Positions 1-9,327 of a stretch of DNA of 64,000 bases are shown piece by piece. Source of the stretch: Planctomycetota bacterium (GTDB lineage Bacteria; Planctomycetota; Planctomycetia; Planctomycetales; Planctomycetaceae); assembly GCA_018242525.1 (NCBI GenBank), contig JAFEBS010000001.1, positions 31,615-95,614 of the forward strand, written 5' to 3'. Positions within the stretch are counted from its first letter, which is position 1, and every line of letters starts with the position of its first letter. The notes beneath the pieces were generated by a model, which saw only the letters and a list, made by a program, of their open reading frames with translations, made no database searches and had not been told where the DNA came from. The translations under genes and the position numbers were made by a program.

Positions 1-1
1 A

Positions 2-148
2 ACTGCTCAGGCTGGTGCCTATCTGGAGAGAGTAAGGATGACCGGACTGGCGAAAGAGACCACGCGGCTCGTCCGACGACATCCGGTTTCAACGATCTTG
101 ATTGTGATTGGACTCATCTGGTTCCTGGGGTTCCATCGACGGAATTGA
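2..148 (+). CDS. C-terminal end of a membrane-anchored protein (partial)
   Basis: The frame is open from the window edge to a TGA at 146-148 and gives 48 residues. A basic stretch (KETTRLVRRHP) leads into one hydrophobic segment (STILIVIGLIWFLGF) and a short RRN tail. This layout of a basic helix, HP, one membrane segment and a basic end resembles the C-termini of ElaB/YqjD/DUF883-type or phage-holin-like small membrane proteins, but that is a resemblance only. An internal ATG at 38 would give a 36-residue peptide, but no clear ribosome binding site precedes it, so a truncated longer gene is preferred. Confidence 0.5.
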   Translation, partial: TAQAGAYLERVRMTGLAKETTRLVRRHPVSTILIVIGLIWFLGFHRRN

Positions 149-282
149 ACCAGTGAAACCAATCCTGGCGTCCGCAATTGAAACCACGGAAACATACCTG
201 AAACGGGCCGACAACATCATGAAGAATCTGCCAAAGAAGGCGACGTCTGAGTAGGGGAATCCAATTAACAGGGACGTGACCG

Positions 283-315
283 GTGCTGCGGGAATATCCC
301 TCGTTTCCGCAGCAC
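283..315. terminator. Stem-loop between the partial gene and the propeller gene
   Basis: A 9-bp perfect stem (GTGCTGCGG at 283-291, CCGCAGCAC at 307-315) encloses a 15-nt loop. It could end the upstream transcript, but no T-tract follows. The rest of 149-349 shows nothing recognisable. Confidence 0.3.
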
Positions 316-349
316 TGTGGGGGATGATCGATCCGATGAGGTATATCCA

Positions 350-1432
350 ATGGCGTTTTTCAGAATCCATGCCGTCCGGTTCTTGGCGATTGCCGCCACC
401 GCGATTGGACTTGTCGTCCATGCCCCCGCAAGGTCAATGGCGCAGTTCAATCAGCCTGGAAACGTGTTGATTGCAGATCAGTTCAATAACCGTGTGATCG
501 AAATCAATCGCACCGGGAAGATTCTCTGGCACTTCGGTCTGGGCCCGGATGACACTTCCCCGAATTCGATCTTGGGTGTGACGGATGCCGAACGCGTTGG
601 TCAGTTGACTCTGATAACCGGGAAGGGCATTCCAGCCGACGTGAATCCCGATTTTCCAGACGGGGTCGTGGACAACCGTGTCATGCTCGTTGGTCGGCTG
701 GGAAAGATTCTGTGGCAGTATGGAAAGTTCGGCGTGACCGGCTCGGATGTCGGTGAACTGAACACTCCGGTACAAAGTGCCTGGCTGCCCGGGGGTCGAG
801 TGTTGATCACCGACCAGGGGAACCAGCGAGTCATTATCGTCAACTTGATGCACATGGTCGTCTGGCAATATGGCACCACCGGCGTCGCAGGCAACGGCCC
901 TAATCAGTTGAACAACCCCAGCAGTGCTGAACTTCTTTCCGATGGTCGCATTCTGATTGCGGACCAGGGAAACGACCGGGCGATCGAAGTGACCGCAAGC
1001 AAGGAAATCGTGGCGAAGTTTTCTGCGGGCGAAACAGCCAGCGGAATCACATTTGCCAGCCGTCTGACAACTGGACACACACTGCTCACAGATTCCAGCA
1101 ACAACCGAATCGTGGAGGTTGACGACCACGATCACATCGTCTGGCAGTCTGCAACGAACCTGCAGGCGGAAAGTAATCCCAATCCCAAACCGACCCGAGG
1201 TGTTCGACTCAGGACGGGAGAGACACTGATCAGCGACCAGTTCAATCAACGCGTCATTCTGATCAACACCAGTACGAAGTCAATTGTGGCTCAGTTTGGA
1301 CAAACCAACGCATCCGGTTACGACATCGGCAACGCCTCGAAAGCCCTGTTCGCGCCTTATGACGCGAAGGTGATTGGGGACTTTACCGGATTGACACGGC
1401 CGTGGGACGCCGCGGGGCTAACACTGCCGTGA
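350..1432 (+). CDS. Secreted NHL/PQQ-like beta-propeller protein
   Basis: 360 residues. The ATG at 350 is chosen over an upstream in-frame start because it opens a clear signal peptide (MAFFRIHAVRFLAI..., Ala-rich, likely cleaved near SMAQ) and has GAGG about 9 nt upstream. The mature part is at least five imperfect repeats of the form VLIADQFNNRVIEIN...G.ILWHFG, in which the ADQGN/NR.I.V signature recurs (ITDQGNQRVIIV, IADQGNDRAIEV, LTDSSNNRIVEV, ISDQFNQRVILI). This is the pattern of NHL-type or arylsulfotransferase-like six-bladed propellers. Such folds bind ligands or proteins; no catalytic site can be assigned. It stands alone, with a small secreted protein gene downstream on the same strand. 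Confidence 0.75.
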   Translation: MAFFRIHAVRFLAIAATAIGLVVHAPARSMAQFNQPGNVLIADQFNNRVIEINRTGKILWHFGLGPDDTSPNSILGVTDAERVGQLTLITGKGIPADVNPDFPDGVVDNRVMLVGRLGKILWQYGKFGVTGSDVGELNTPVQSAWLPGGRVLITDQGNQRVIIVNLMHMVVWQYGTTGVAGNGPNQLNNPSSAELLSDGRILIADQGNDRAIEVTASKEIVAKFSAGETASGITFASRLTTGHTLLTDSSNNRIVEVDDHDHIVWQSATNLQAESNPNPKPTRGVRLRTGETLISDQFNQRVILINTSTKSIVAQFGQTNASGYDIGNASKALFAPYDAKVIGDFTGLTRPWDAAGLTLP

Positions 1433-1522
1433 CGAATTGAGGCGGGGTTTCAACAGGAATTCGCGCAGGCTGAGTTGCCTGCGAGTCGTCGGTTTTGCTT
1501 TCTTGTCAAGGAGTCTTGAACC

Positions 1523-1834
1523 ATGCAACGCGCACTTGTGTTTCTGTCCCTGGTCGGAATCGCGTCGAGCCTTGTCGGAGGAACGGATGCGGAAGCGAGG
1601 CATTGCTTTGGCCGCCAACGCATGCGCTGTTGCCGCGGAAACTATGGCTATGTCAGCACCCAGGCGTGCTGTGGAAATCAGTACAATACCGGTGCGGCAG
1701 TGGTTCAACCCGGCACGATGGATCCCACAAATGCCGGCGCTGCTCCGGCCCCGCCTGTGGAAAACGCTCCCGCCCCCGAAGCGGCACCAGCACCGGTACG
1801 CGAAGAACCCGCCGCGCCCGCACCAAAGACCTGA
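1523..1834 (+). CDS. Small secreted Cys-rich protein with Pro/Ala tail
   Basis: 103 residues with AAGGAG 11 nt before the ATG. The N-terminus is a signal peptide (MQRALVFLSLVGIASSLVGG). It is followed by a Cys-rich core (RHCFGRQRMRCCRG... QACCG, five Cys in about 25 residues) and a low-complexity Ala/Pro/Glu tail (APAPPVENAPAPEAAPAP). The architecture suggests an exported, possibly disulfide- or metal-bound, cell-surface protein. Short proteins of this style are common in planctomycetes, but no family can be named. Confidence 0.6.
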   Translation: MQRALVFLSLVGIASSLVGGTDAEARHCFGRQRMRCCRGNYGYVSTQACCGNQYNTGAAVVQPGTMDPTNAGAAPAPPVENAPAPEAAPAPVREEPAAPAPKT

Positions 1835-1866
1835 ATCTCCTGAGTTGTGAATGAATGGCCTGATAT

Positions 1867-1893
1867 CGATGGCCGGGACTCACCCGGCCATCG
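1867..1893 (+). terminator. Hairpin terminator after the Cys-rich protein gene
   Basis: GATGGCCGGG (1868-1877), loop ACTCA, CCCGGCCATC (1883-1892), with one more flanking C-G pair. It is a strong GC stem 33 nt past the stop codon, followed only by a weak T-rich stretch (GTCTCGTTTCC). The remaining intergenic DNA to 2144 holds no other recognisable feature. Confidence 0.5.
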
Positions 1894-2144
1894 GTCTCGT
1901 TTCCTGATTGTGATCGATGGCACCAGTCCGTGTTGTCCAATCATGAAGATCACCCCACTCCGCAACCGCCTTTCTGGCAAACTATTGGACACACTTTGCG
2001 TTTCCGTGGAGCGGTCGCCACAGGGCAACGTGATGCTGAATTGATTTTTCGTCGGCGTCGCCGGAAGATTTCCCAGGAACCACGCATACAGACCAGCGGA
2101 GGCTGTTGCGTCCTTGGAAGCGAATCACTCTTCGGGTCTCGCGG

Positions 2145-4100
2145 ATGAAATCTCCCTCGGATTCCTGCAACCAAACCGAGCCCGGCGTCGGATCTGGTAG
2201 CGACACCATCCACAATATGATTCAGGTGCGGCGAATCCTTGACACCGCGATGGATGGCATCATTTCCATGGATGCGAACCAGAAGATCGTGCTGATCAAC
2301 AGGGCCGCCGAAGAGATTTTTGGATTTCGGTCTGATCAATTGCTGGGTCAGCCGATTGAGATGCTGATCCCGAGCCGGTTCTGTAGCAGTCATCGCTCGT
2401 TTGTGGAACAGTTTGGCAGAGGAGTCATTCAGTCCCGGCGAATGGGAGCACAACGGACCGTGGCGGCCTTGCGGGCCACGGGCGAAGAGTTTCCGATTGA
2501 AGCGTCGATTTCCCAATCGGGGACCGGTGATGACAAGATTTTTACAGTCATTGTCCGTGATGTTACCGAGGCCGTCCGATATCGGCAGCAGATCGAGCAA
2601 CAATCACAAATGCTCGACCAGGTCTCGGACGCTGTCAGCGTCGTTGACCTGGACGGTCGGATTACCTATTGGAACCAGGCTGCGACCCGGCTGTTTGGCT
2701 GGACGGCGGCCGAGGCAATTGGTCGTATTGCGTCCGACCTTCTTTATCGCGGCGACGAGCAGGTTTTTGCTGAGATGCTTCGCGAAATCGACGCCCGGAA
2801 ATCCTGGGCCGGGGAATTGGTCAAGACCACACGTTCGGGCGACCAGATTATCGTCGAGCACCGCCGATCCGTCCTGCAGGACAGTACGGGCACCAGGACG
2901 GGGTACCTGTGCATGGATATCGACATCACGGCGCGAAAACGACGGGAACGCGCGGCCCATCGCAGCCAGCGACTGGAAAGCATCGGTACTCTGGCTGGCG
3001 GCATCGCCCATGACCTGAATAACGTGCTGACTCCCATCATGATCGGAACAAAGCTGCTGGCATCAGGGCGTGGTGAAGCCAATCGGCAGGGCTTGCTGGA
3101 AACGATGTCGGCCAGTGCTCAACGGGGCGCTGAATTGATCAAGCAACTGCTGGCCTTCGCCGGCGGTATCCGCGGCGATCGAAGCCCTGTCCAGATCAAT
3201 GGAATCGTCTCGGAAACGATTCAGATCATGGAACATACCCTGCAGAAATCGATAACGATCGAATCGAGAATCGATGAAGACTGCCCCAATGTCCTGGCGG
3301 ATGCGACGGAATTGACACAAGTCTTGATGAACCTGAGCATCAACGCCCGCGACGCGATGCCGTCCGGCGGGGTGCTGGCGATCTCCACTTCGTCAACGCA
3401 GCTTTATGAAGATGCCGCGCAATTGAATCCAGATGCCCGCCCTGGTCACTATGTTCTTCTCAAGGTTGCAGATACCGGCACCGGAATGAGCGGCGAGACT
3501 CTGGATCGGATCTTTGATCCATTCTTCACGACCAAAGACTTTGGCAAAGGAACGGGCCTGGGGCTCGCGACCGTGCAGGGAATCGTCAAGAGCCACGGCG
3601 GATTTGTGAATGTTTACAGCGAACTGGGAAGAGGCACCACATTCTCGGTCTATTTACCGGCGGAGGCGAAGCAGGATCCGGGTTCCGATGCTGTCGCCGG
3701 AATGGCCGATTCGACCATCGACGGGCGCGGCCGAACGATTCTGCTCGTGGATGACGAAGTCTTTATCATTCAGATGACTGCTTCTGTCCTGGAGGCCTCT
3801 GGATACCGCGTAATCACCGCGCGAGATGGTGCGGCGGCGGTCTCTCTGTACGAGCAGCATCGTGACGAGGTTGATGTAATTCTGCTGGACATGATGATGC
3901 CGGGCCTGGATGGTTTGCAGACGCTGGATGGAATTCGGCGCATCGATCCCGAGGTCCCGGTGATCGCCTGCAGCGGATTGCGAACGGCGCAGAGGGAAAT
4001 GGATGCTCTGGAACGCGGCGCACGATTGTTCATTCCCAAGCCGTACACGGAAGAACAATTGTTGCGGGCCCTGGAAGACGTGCTCGAATCACCTGAATAA
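2145..4100 (+). CDS. PAS-PAS hybrid sensor histidine kinase with C-terminal receiver
   Basis: 651 residues from ATG 2145; an upstream in-frame TTG at 2106 would add 13 residues. There is no membrane segment, so it is predicted to be cytosolic. Order: PAS 1 (about 25-145, [19 protein letters not shown]), PAS 2 (about 160-270, [22 protein letters not shown]), HisKA with the H-box GGIAHDLNN (His289), HATPase with N-box [17 protein letters not shown]1 VADTGTGM and G2 [13 protein letters not shown], then a receiver (about 525-645) with LLVDDE, phospho-acceptor Asp582 in LLDMMMPG, and Lys in PKPY. The PAS domains suggest sensing of a cytosolic redox or ligand signal. The receiver is kinase-linked with no DNA-binding output. 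An in-frame receiver remnant lies directly downstream, and the stress operon usp-groEL-pps converges from the other side; a regulatory link is possible but unproven. Confidence 0.9.
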   Translation: MKSPSDSCNQTEPGVGSGSDTIHNMIQVRRILDTAMDGIISMDANQKIVLINRAAEEIFGFRSDQLLGQPIEMLIPSRFCSSHRSFVEQFGRGVIQSRRMGAQRTVAALRATGEEFPIEASISQSGTGDDKIFTVIVRDVTEAVRYRQQIEQQSQMLDQVSDAVSVVDLDGRITYWNQAATRLFGWTAAEAIGRIASDLLYRGDEQVFAEMLREIDARKSWAGELVKTTRSGDQIIVEHRRSVLQDSTGTRTGYLCMDIDITARKRRERAAHRSQRLESIGTLAGGIAHDLNNVLTPIMIGTKLLASGRGEANRQGLLETMSASAQRGAELIKQLLAFAGGIRGDRSPVQINGIVSETIQIMEHTLQKSITIESRIDEDCPNVLADATELTQVLMNLSINARDAMPSGGVLAISTSSTQLYEDAAQLNPDARPGHYVLLKVADTGTGMSGETLDRIFDPFFTTKDFGKGTGLGLATVQGIVKSHGGFVNVYSELGRGTTFSVYLPAEAKQDPGSDAVAGMADSTIDGRGRTILLVDDEVFIIQMTASVLEASGYRVITARDGAAAVSLYEQHRDEVDVILLDMMMPGLDGLQTLDGIRRIDPEVPVIACSGLRTAQREMDALERGARLFIPKPYTEEQLLRALEDVLESPE

Positions 4101-4259
4101 CGTTCGACCCGGGCGACCGCCTCGAACTCAGCCGAGGACTTGTCTGTTTTCGACCGCCACGCTTTTGACGCCGTTGTTACCGACATCCGCCTGACCGGCT
4201 CCTCGGAGATGGAATCTGGCGATGTGCGTGCCGAAATCTCAATTGCGGGTTCCGGATAA
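4101..4259 (+). pseudogene. Remnant of a second response-regulator receiver domain
   Basis: Immediately after the kinase stop, and in the same frame, the translation reads ...HAFDAVVTDIRLTGSSEME... before a TAA at 4257-4259. FDAVVTDIRL is the classic strand 3 and phospho-Asp region of a receiver domain. Only about 50 codons remain, there is no start codon, and the flanks of the domain are missing. The 3' end overlaps the end of the convergent pps gene. It is read as decay of a response-regulator gene or of an extra receiver once fused to the kinase. Confidence 0.55.
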
Positions 4260-6662
4260 TCTTCGTTCCATTTCGACGATCGTGGCGGTTGTTTTCAAAA
4301 GCGAGTCCGGATTGAGGGAGATGCTGTCAATCCCCGCTTCGACCAGGAATTTTGCAAACTCGGGATAGTCGCTGGGTGCCTGACCGCAGATTCCGATCTT
4401 GCGCCCCTTCGCCTGCACTTTCCGGATTGCGTCGGAGATCATATTGCGAACAGCCAGATTTCGCTCATCGAAGATGTGGGCGACGATCTCGGAATCGCGG
4501 TCCACTCCCAGGATGAGCTGGGTCAGATCATTGGAACCGATCGAAAACCCGTCAAAAATCTCAGCGAATTCCTCGGCCAGAATCACATTGCTGGGGATCT
4601 CGCACATGACATACACTTCCAGTCCGTTTTCGCCCCGATTCAGGCCATGTTTGGACATTTCCGCCAGGACTTTGCGACCTTCGTCAACGGTTCGACAGAA
4701 CGGAATCATCAGCTTCAGGTTTCGCAACCCCATCTCGTCTCGAACAATCTTCATCGCCCGGCATTCCAGTGCAAACGCGTCACGGTATCTTTCGTCGTAG
4801 TACCGCGATGCACCGCGAAACCCGAGCATCGGATTCTCCTCGATGGGCTCATACGATTTCCCTCCAATCAGGTTTGCGTATTCATTCGTCTTGAAGTCAC
4901 TCAGGCGGACGATCACATCCCGGGGATGGAACGCGGCCGCAATGATTGCCACACCCTGCGCGAGTTTGTCCACAAAGAATTGCGGCTTGTCTGCATAGCC
5001 TTCCGTCAGACGATCAATCTGATGCTTGACTTCGAGATCCGTCAATCGATCGTATTCCAGCAATGCCTGTGGATGGATCTTGATGAATGTCGCGATGATG
5101 AATTCTTCGCGAGCCAGGCCGACGCCGTCACTTGGCAGCATCGACAACCGGAATGCCTCGGCGGGGTTTCCGATGTTCATCAGCACTTTGGTTTTTGGAT
5201 GGGGCAACGATCGCATGTCGATCCGCTGGACATCGTATCGCAGCAATCCCTTGTAGACGTGCCCCACTTCCCCCTCGGCACAGGACACTGTGACCGGTTG
5301 ACCATCCCGCAGCACTTCCGTTCCATTCTCGGTCCCCACGACGGCGGGAAGTCCCAGCTCACGGCTGACGATGGCGGCATGACACGTGCGACCGCCACGG
5401 TTGGTCACGATCGCCGCGGCTTTTTTCATCGTCGGTTCCCAGTCTGGATCGGTCTTGTCAGTCACCAGAACTTCACCCTTGCGAAACTCCGCCAGATCTC
5501 GCGGATTGGTAATGACTCGCACGGGTCCTTGCCCGATTTTCGATCCAACGCTACGACCGCTGACCAGAAGCGTGCCGGTTTCCTTGAGAGAACAGGATTC
5601 CAGGACGCTGGCTTCCTTCTGCGATTCAACAGTCTCGGGGCGGGCCTGAACGATCCACAAATCGCCGGTGATCCCGTCCTTGGCCCATTCCATATCCATT
5701 GGCGTATTGGTTCCACGCTTGCCCGAATAGTGCTCTTCGATAATGCATGCCCAGCGCGCCAATGTCAGGATTTCGTCGTCTTCAATGGCGAACCGCGATC
5801 GTTCTTCGGTTGAAACGGGGACGTTGCGCGTCATGCGGCCGCCACCGTTGTCATAGATCATTCGAAATTCCTTATTGCCAAGCCTCTTCTGCAAGATCGG
5901 CCGGAAGCCTTCCATTAATGTCGGCTTGAAGACCAGGAATTCATCCGGGTTCACCGCACCCTGGACCACGTTCTCTCCCAGTCCGAACGCCGCGTTAATG
6001 AGCACGGCATTCCTGAATCCGGTTTCCGTGTCGATCGAAAACATGACGCCAGACGCCGCCATGTCAGAGCGGACCATCTGCTGAACGCCAATCGACAAGC
6101 CAATTTTAAAGTCGTCAAATCCCATGTGCCGTCGGTACGAGATCGCCCGATCGGTGAACAGGGATGCGAAGCACCGCTTGCAGGTGTGTAACAGCGAATG
6201 ACGTCCGCGAACATTCAGATACGTTTCCTGCTGGCCTGCGAAACTCGCATCCGGAAGATCTTCGGCAGTCGCGCTGCTGCGGACGGCAACGTCCAGATGG
6301 AGCCGGGAACCGCCAGTTAGCTGGTCATATGCCTCGGTAATGGCCGATTGCAGTTCAGTGGGCAATTCGGCAACTGTAATGGCTTCCCGAATCGCTTGAC
6401 CACAATCCTGCAAGCTTGTCACATCCGAGAAATCCAGATGCTGAAGAAGCTCGCGAATTCTGGCGTCCGTGCCCGTCGATCGAAGGAAGTGCCAGTAGGC
6501 GTCAACCGTAATCGCAAACCCGTTGGGTACACGAACCCCTCGTTCACCCAATTCGCGATACATTTCACCCAGGGATGCGTTCTTCCCTCCGACAATTGCG
6601 ACGTCGGCAATCGATGTATCGGCAAACCAGCGGATCCATGGAGATACGTGTGATATGGCCAT
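4239..6662 (-). CDS. ppsA: Phosphoenolpyruvate synthase
   Basis: 807 residues, the usual length. The enzyme makes PEP from pyruvate and ATP (giving AMP and Pi), the entry to gluconeogenesis. The N-terminal PPDK ATP-grasp domain has VGGKNASLGEMY near the start and VRSSATAEDLPDASFAGQQET. The swivelling phosphohistidine domain has GGRTCHAAIVSRELG, with the catalytic His. The C-terminal PEP/pyruvate-binding TIM barrel has the typical CGQAPSDYP (CGQ motif with the acid/base Cys) near the end. AGGAAGG precedes the ATG. It lies 37 nt after groEL on the same strand, so it is the last gene of a usp-groEL-pps operon. The pairing of PEP synthase with a universal stress protein is typical of anaerobic-survival regulons. 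Confidence 0.95.
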   Translation of the reverse strand: MAISHVSPWIRWFADTSIADVAIVGGKNASLGEMYRELGERGVRVPNGFAITVDAYWHFLRSTGTDARIRELLQHLDFSDVTSLQDCGQAIREAITVAELPTELQSAITEAYDQLTGGSRLHLDVAVRSSATAEDLPDASFAGQQETYLNVRGRHSLLHTCKRCFASLFTDRAISYRRHMGFDDFKIGLSIGVQQMVRSDMAASGVMFSIDTETGFRNAVLINAAFGLGENVVQGAVNPDEFLVFKPTLMEGFRPILQKRLGNKEFRMIYDNGGGRMTRNVPVSTEERSRFAIEDDEILTLARWACIIEEHYSGKRGTNTPMDMEWAKDGITGDLWIVQARPETVESQKEASVLESCSLKETGTLLVSGRSVGSKIGQGPVRVITNPRDLAEFRKGEVLVTDKTDPDWEPTMKKAAAIVTNRGGRTCHAAIVSRELGLPAVVGTENGTEVLRDGQPVTVSCAEGEVGHVYKGLLRYDVQRIDMRSLPHPKTKVLMNIGNPAEAFRLSMLPSDGVGLAREEFIIATFIKIHPQALLEYDRLTDLEVKHQIDRLTEGYADKPQFFVDKLAQGVAIIAAAFHPRDVIVRLSDFKTNEYANLIGGKSYEPIEENPMLGFRGASRYYDERYRDAFALECRAMKIVRDEMGLRNLKLMIPFCRTVDEGRKVLAEMSKHGLNRGENGLEVYVMCEIPSNVILAEEFAEIFDGFSIGSNDLTQLILGVDRDSEIVAHIFDERNLAVRNMISDAIRKVQAKGRKIGICGQAPSDYPEFAKFLVEAGIDSISLNPDSLLKTTATIVEMERRLSGTRN

Positions 6663-6699
6663 TCGGAGCCTTCCTGAAATTCAATGTCTGTAATCTAAA

Positions 6700-8325
6700 T
6701 CATTGGTCATAACCATCATGCGTATGCCTCTCGGGCGACATGATTTCCGGAATCTCAGTCAGCGTGGCTTCCGTCAGAAGCAATACGCCGGCAACCGAAA
6801 CTGCGTTTTCGAGGGCGACGCGCACAACTTTTGTCGGGTCCACAATTCCTGATTCCAGCAAATTGACGTACGTCCCCGCGGCGGCGTCGAAACCATTCTC
6901 CTGGGGTTGATGGCGGGTGTGATCAATGACAACACCTGCATCGAAACCTGAGTTCTCGGCAATCTGCCGAGTGGGTGCTTCCAGTGCCTTGCGAAGAATC
7001 CGCAGGCCGGTCTTTTCGTCTCCCGTGGCCTGCTCCTCCAGCCGTTCAACGGAACTGATGGCATGCAACAGGGCGCGACCACCCCCGGGCACAATTCCTT
7101 CGGCCAGTGCGGCCTTGGTGGCACTGATGGCGTCATCGAACGCCTCTTTGCGGTTTTTCATCTCGGCTTCGGAAGGTGCGCCGACGTGGATCACCGCCAC
7201 GCCCCCGGACAGCTTGGCCAATCGCTCCTGCAGCTTTTCCTTGTCATATTCGGAAGTGGATTTGTCGATCTGACGGCGCAACTCCTGGCACCGGCCTTGA
7301 ATGGCAGTTTTTGAACCTGCCCCACCAATGATCGTGGTGGTCTCCTTGTCGATCACGATGCGCTTGGCGCGTCCAAGATCCGTCAACGATACAGACTCCA
7401 GTTTGACGCCCAGTTCTTCAGCGAGGAACTGTCCCCCGGTCAGGATCGCGATGTCCTGCATGATGGCCTTGCGGCGATCACCGAATCCGGGAGCCTTCAC
7501 CGCAGCACAGGCGAGGACGCCCCGAAGCTTGTTGACGACGAGCGTGGCCAGTGCATCCGGGTCGACATCCTCAGCGATGATCAACAGAGCGGCTTGAGCC
7601 TTGACCACCTGTTCCAACAATGGAACCAGGTCCTTGGTATGGCCGAGTTTCTTGTCGTAAAGCAGGATGTACGGATCATCCAGCGCCGCGATCATCTTTT
7701 CGGGATCGCTCACGAAATACGGGGACAGAAAGCCGCGATCAAATTGCATTCCTTCGACGACTTCGATCGAGGTCTCGGTTCCCTTGGCCTCCTCGATCGA
7801 GACGACACCTTCCTTCCCCACCTTTTCGACGGCATCTGCGACAAGGTTTCCGATGGTCTCGTCATTGTGAGCGGAGAGCGCGGCGACGTTGACGGTTTCC
7901 TGATGTGTTTCGACGGGTCGCGACAACCCGCGAACCGCCTCGACCGCCGCCGTCAAACCGCGGTCAAGGCCACGCTTGAGATCGATGGCACTCGCGCCGG
8001 CGGCCACGTTCCTGAGTCCTTCGGAATAAATGGCATGTGCGAGAATGGTTGATGTACTCGTACCATCGCCAACGACATCGCCCGTTCGCTCGGCCGCTTC
8101 ACGAAGCATCTGTGCGCCAAGGTTCTCCTCGGGATCCTTCAGTTCAATTTCTTTGGCAATCGTAACGCCGTCGTTGCACACCAATGGCCTGCCGTATTTC
8201 TTTTCGATCAGCACGCATTTTGACTTTGGTCCGAGGGTCACTCGTATCGCATCAGTCAACATCGTCGCACCGCGCAGGATCTTCTCGCGCGCGGCGGATT
8301 TGAAGAGAAGCTGTTTATGTGTCAT
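6700..8325 (-). CDS. groEL: GroEL-type chaperonin (divergent paralogue)
   Basis: 541 residues covering the full GroEL fold: N-terminal [28 protein letters not shown], the ATP-binding [14 protein letters not shown], the apical domain, and [17 protein letters not shown] precedes the ATG. Unlike housekeeping GroEL it has no GGM-rich tail (it ends in [13 protein letters not shown]), shows [11 protein letters not shown] where most GroELs have GDGTTTATVLA, and has no groES beside it. No CIRCE element was seen upstream. It sits between usp (85 nt upstream) and pps (37 nt downstream), so it probably belongs to their stress operon. It is most likely a secondary, specialised chaperonin rather than the essential copy. 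Confidence 0.92.
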   Translation of the reverse strand: MTHKQLLFKSAAREKILRGATMLTDAIRVTLGPKSKCVLIEKKYGRPLVCNDGVTIAKEIELKDPEENLGAQMLREAAERTGDVVGDGTSTSTILAHAIYSEGLRNVAAGASAIDLKRGLDRGLTAAVEAVRGLSRPVETHQETVNVAALSAHNDETIGNLVADAVEKVGKEGVVSIEEAKGTETSIEVVEGMQFDRGFLSPYFVSDPEKMIAALDDPYILLYDKKLGHTKDLVPLLEQVVKAQAALLIIAEDVDPDALATLVVNKLRGVLACAAVKAPGFGDRRKAIMQDIAILTGGQFLAEELGVKLESVSLTDLGRAKRIVIDKETTTIIGGAGSKTAIQGRCQELRRQIDKSTSEYDKEKLQERLAKLSGGVAVIHVGAPSEAEMKNRKEAFDDAISATKAALAEGIVPGGGRALLHAISSVERLEEQATGDEKTGLRILRKALEAPTRQIAENSGFDAGVVIDHTRHQPQENGFDAAAGTYVNLLESGIVDPTKVVRVALENAVSVAGVLLLTEATLTEIPEIMSPERHTHDGYDQ

Positions 8326-8410
8326 GGCAGATCATTCCTTAAACCAAAACGCAGGTGGCTTGGCTTGTCTCCGAGTCAAGGGCAGGCTGGCACCGGGCGC
8401 ATCAATCCCC

Positions 8411-8863
8411 TCATTGTTCTGCATGCACGGTCATTACGGGACACCTGGCCATCCGAACCAGTTTCTCAGCGACGCTTCCCAGCAGCAGGCGCGACAGACC
8501 CCGATGGCCGTGCGTACCGACAACAATCACGTCGATGTCATTGTCTTCCGCATACTTCAGGATCTGTTCCAGCGGGAACCCGACCCTAATGGCACAAATG
8601 GGCGGGCTGCCACAGTGCAACTGCGCCTGACGGACATTCTCCGCCAGGTCCTGTTCAGCCTGTGTCACCATTGCCGGTAGCGCGTCTTCCGGACGAATCC
8701 ATGCGCCATTGGGTCCAGGCAACGGCAGCGGTTCCACGACGACATGCAGTACATGCAGATCCGCGCAAAACATCTCGGCGATCACATCGGCGTATTTCAG
8801 AGCCCGGTTTGCTGACTGGCTGAAATCAGTGACGACAAGGATTCGCCCAAGTGAGACTGGCAT
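8411..8863 (-). CDS. Universal stress protein, UspA family
   Basis: 150 residues from the ATG at 8863. This start is preferred over a longer upstream reading because GAAGGTG lies just ahead of it and the protein begins directly with the family's first strand (GRILVVTDFSQSANRALKYA). The end has the nucleotide-binding signature VVGTHGHRGLSRLLLGSVAEKLVRMARCPVM, i.e. G-2x-G-9x-G(S/T), typical of ATP-binding UspA proteins. It is the first gene of the minus-strand operon usp-groEL-pps and is preceded by a sigma-54-like site at 8946-8962. The family supports survival in growth arrest and low oxygen. Confidence 0.92.
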   Translation of the reverse strand: MPVSLGRILVVTDFSQSANRALKYADVIAEMFCADLHVLHVVVEPLPLPGPNGAWIRPEDALPAMVTQAEQDLAENVRQAQLHCGSPPICAIRVGFPLEQILKYAEDNDIDVIVVGTHGHRGLSRLLLGSVAEKLVRMARCPVMTVHAEQ

Positions 8864-8945
8864 TGTATTCACCTTCAGACTGTAGCTGGTGTGTTTCCGC
8901 GACTCGGCTTGTCGCGACGTTCTGTCGGCAGCATCGGGGGCGTTC

Positions 8946-8962
8946 AGCAGGCATTGTGCCAA
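8946..8962 (-). promoter_or_regulatory. Candidate sigma-54 promoter of usp-groEL-pps
   Basis: On the minus strand the site reads TTGGCACAATGCCTGCT. The invariant GG (8960-8959) and GC (8948-8947) are exactly 10 nt apart and the -24 element TGGCAC is perfect; the -12 element is CTGC against the consensus TTGC. Transcription would start near 8935, giving a leader of about 70 nt before the usp ATG. A matching site lies on the other strand in front of hsp20. Confidence 0.55.
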
Positions 8963-9236
8963 AGTCACGGATTTCGAGTTTCGCACACGGAATCATTGGT
9001 GAACTGCGAGTAACAGGCGACCACTTCTGAACAGCCAGCGGGTTCGTACCCCGAATACGCGATGGCGAGAATTGATCAAGTGGGTCGACATTTTCCAGAT
9101 TGCCTGCGGTCCTTCGTCAAACCAGGTTGGGACGGCCGGTCAACGCCGTGCACCTACTTTAGCCATGAAATCCAAAGCGTCAGCAAAGGAGGGGGTGCCT
9201 GCCGTCGATTCAACAGAATCTGTGAAGTCGTACTGT

Positions 9237-9254
9237 TTGGCACAGGAGCTGCAA
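9237..9254 (+). promoter_or_regulatory. Candidate sigma-54 promoter of hsp20
   Basis: TTGGCACAGGAGCTGCAA has TGGCAC at -24, GC at -12 and exactly 10 nt between GG (9239-9240) and GC (9251-9252). Start of transcription is expected near 9264, leaving a leader of about 64 nt. That leader contains a small hairpin (TCAACC 9275-9280, GGTTGA 9288-9293), which might be an operator or leader structure. Apart from the two promoter-like sites, the divergent region 8864-9327 shows no gene. Confidence 0.55.
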
Positions 9255-9327
9255 ACAGAACATTCCCACCCGGGTCAACCAGTAGTCGGTTGATCCAGCA
9301 ACAGCACCAGGTACAACAGGAGTTCCC

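Noticed and set aside
434..1249. Long minus-strand open frame opposite the propeller gene
   Set aside because: It is a mirror of the repetitive plus-strand gene; it has no start context and no recognisable motif.
4476..5813. 445-codon plus-strand frame within ppsA
   Set aside because: Antisense shadow of an unmistakable PEP synthase.
8326..8410. CIRCE element before groEL
   Set aside because: No TTAGCACTC/GAGTGCTAA inverted repeat is present.
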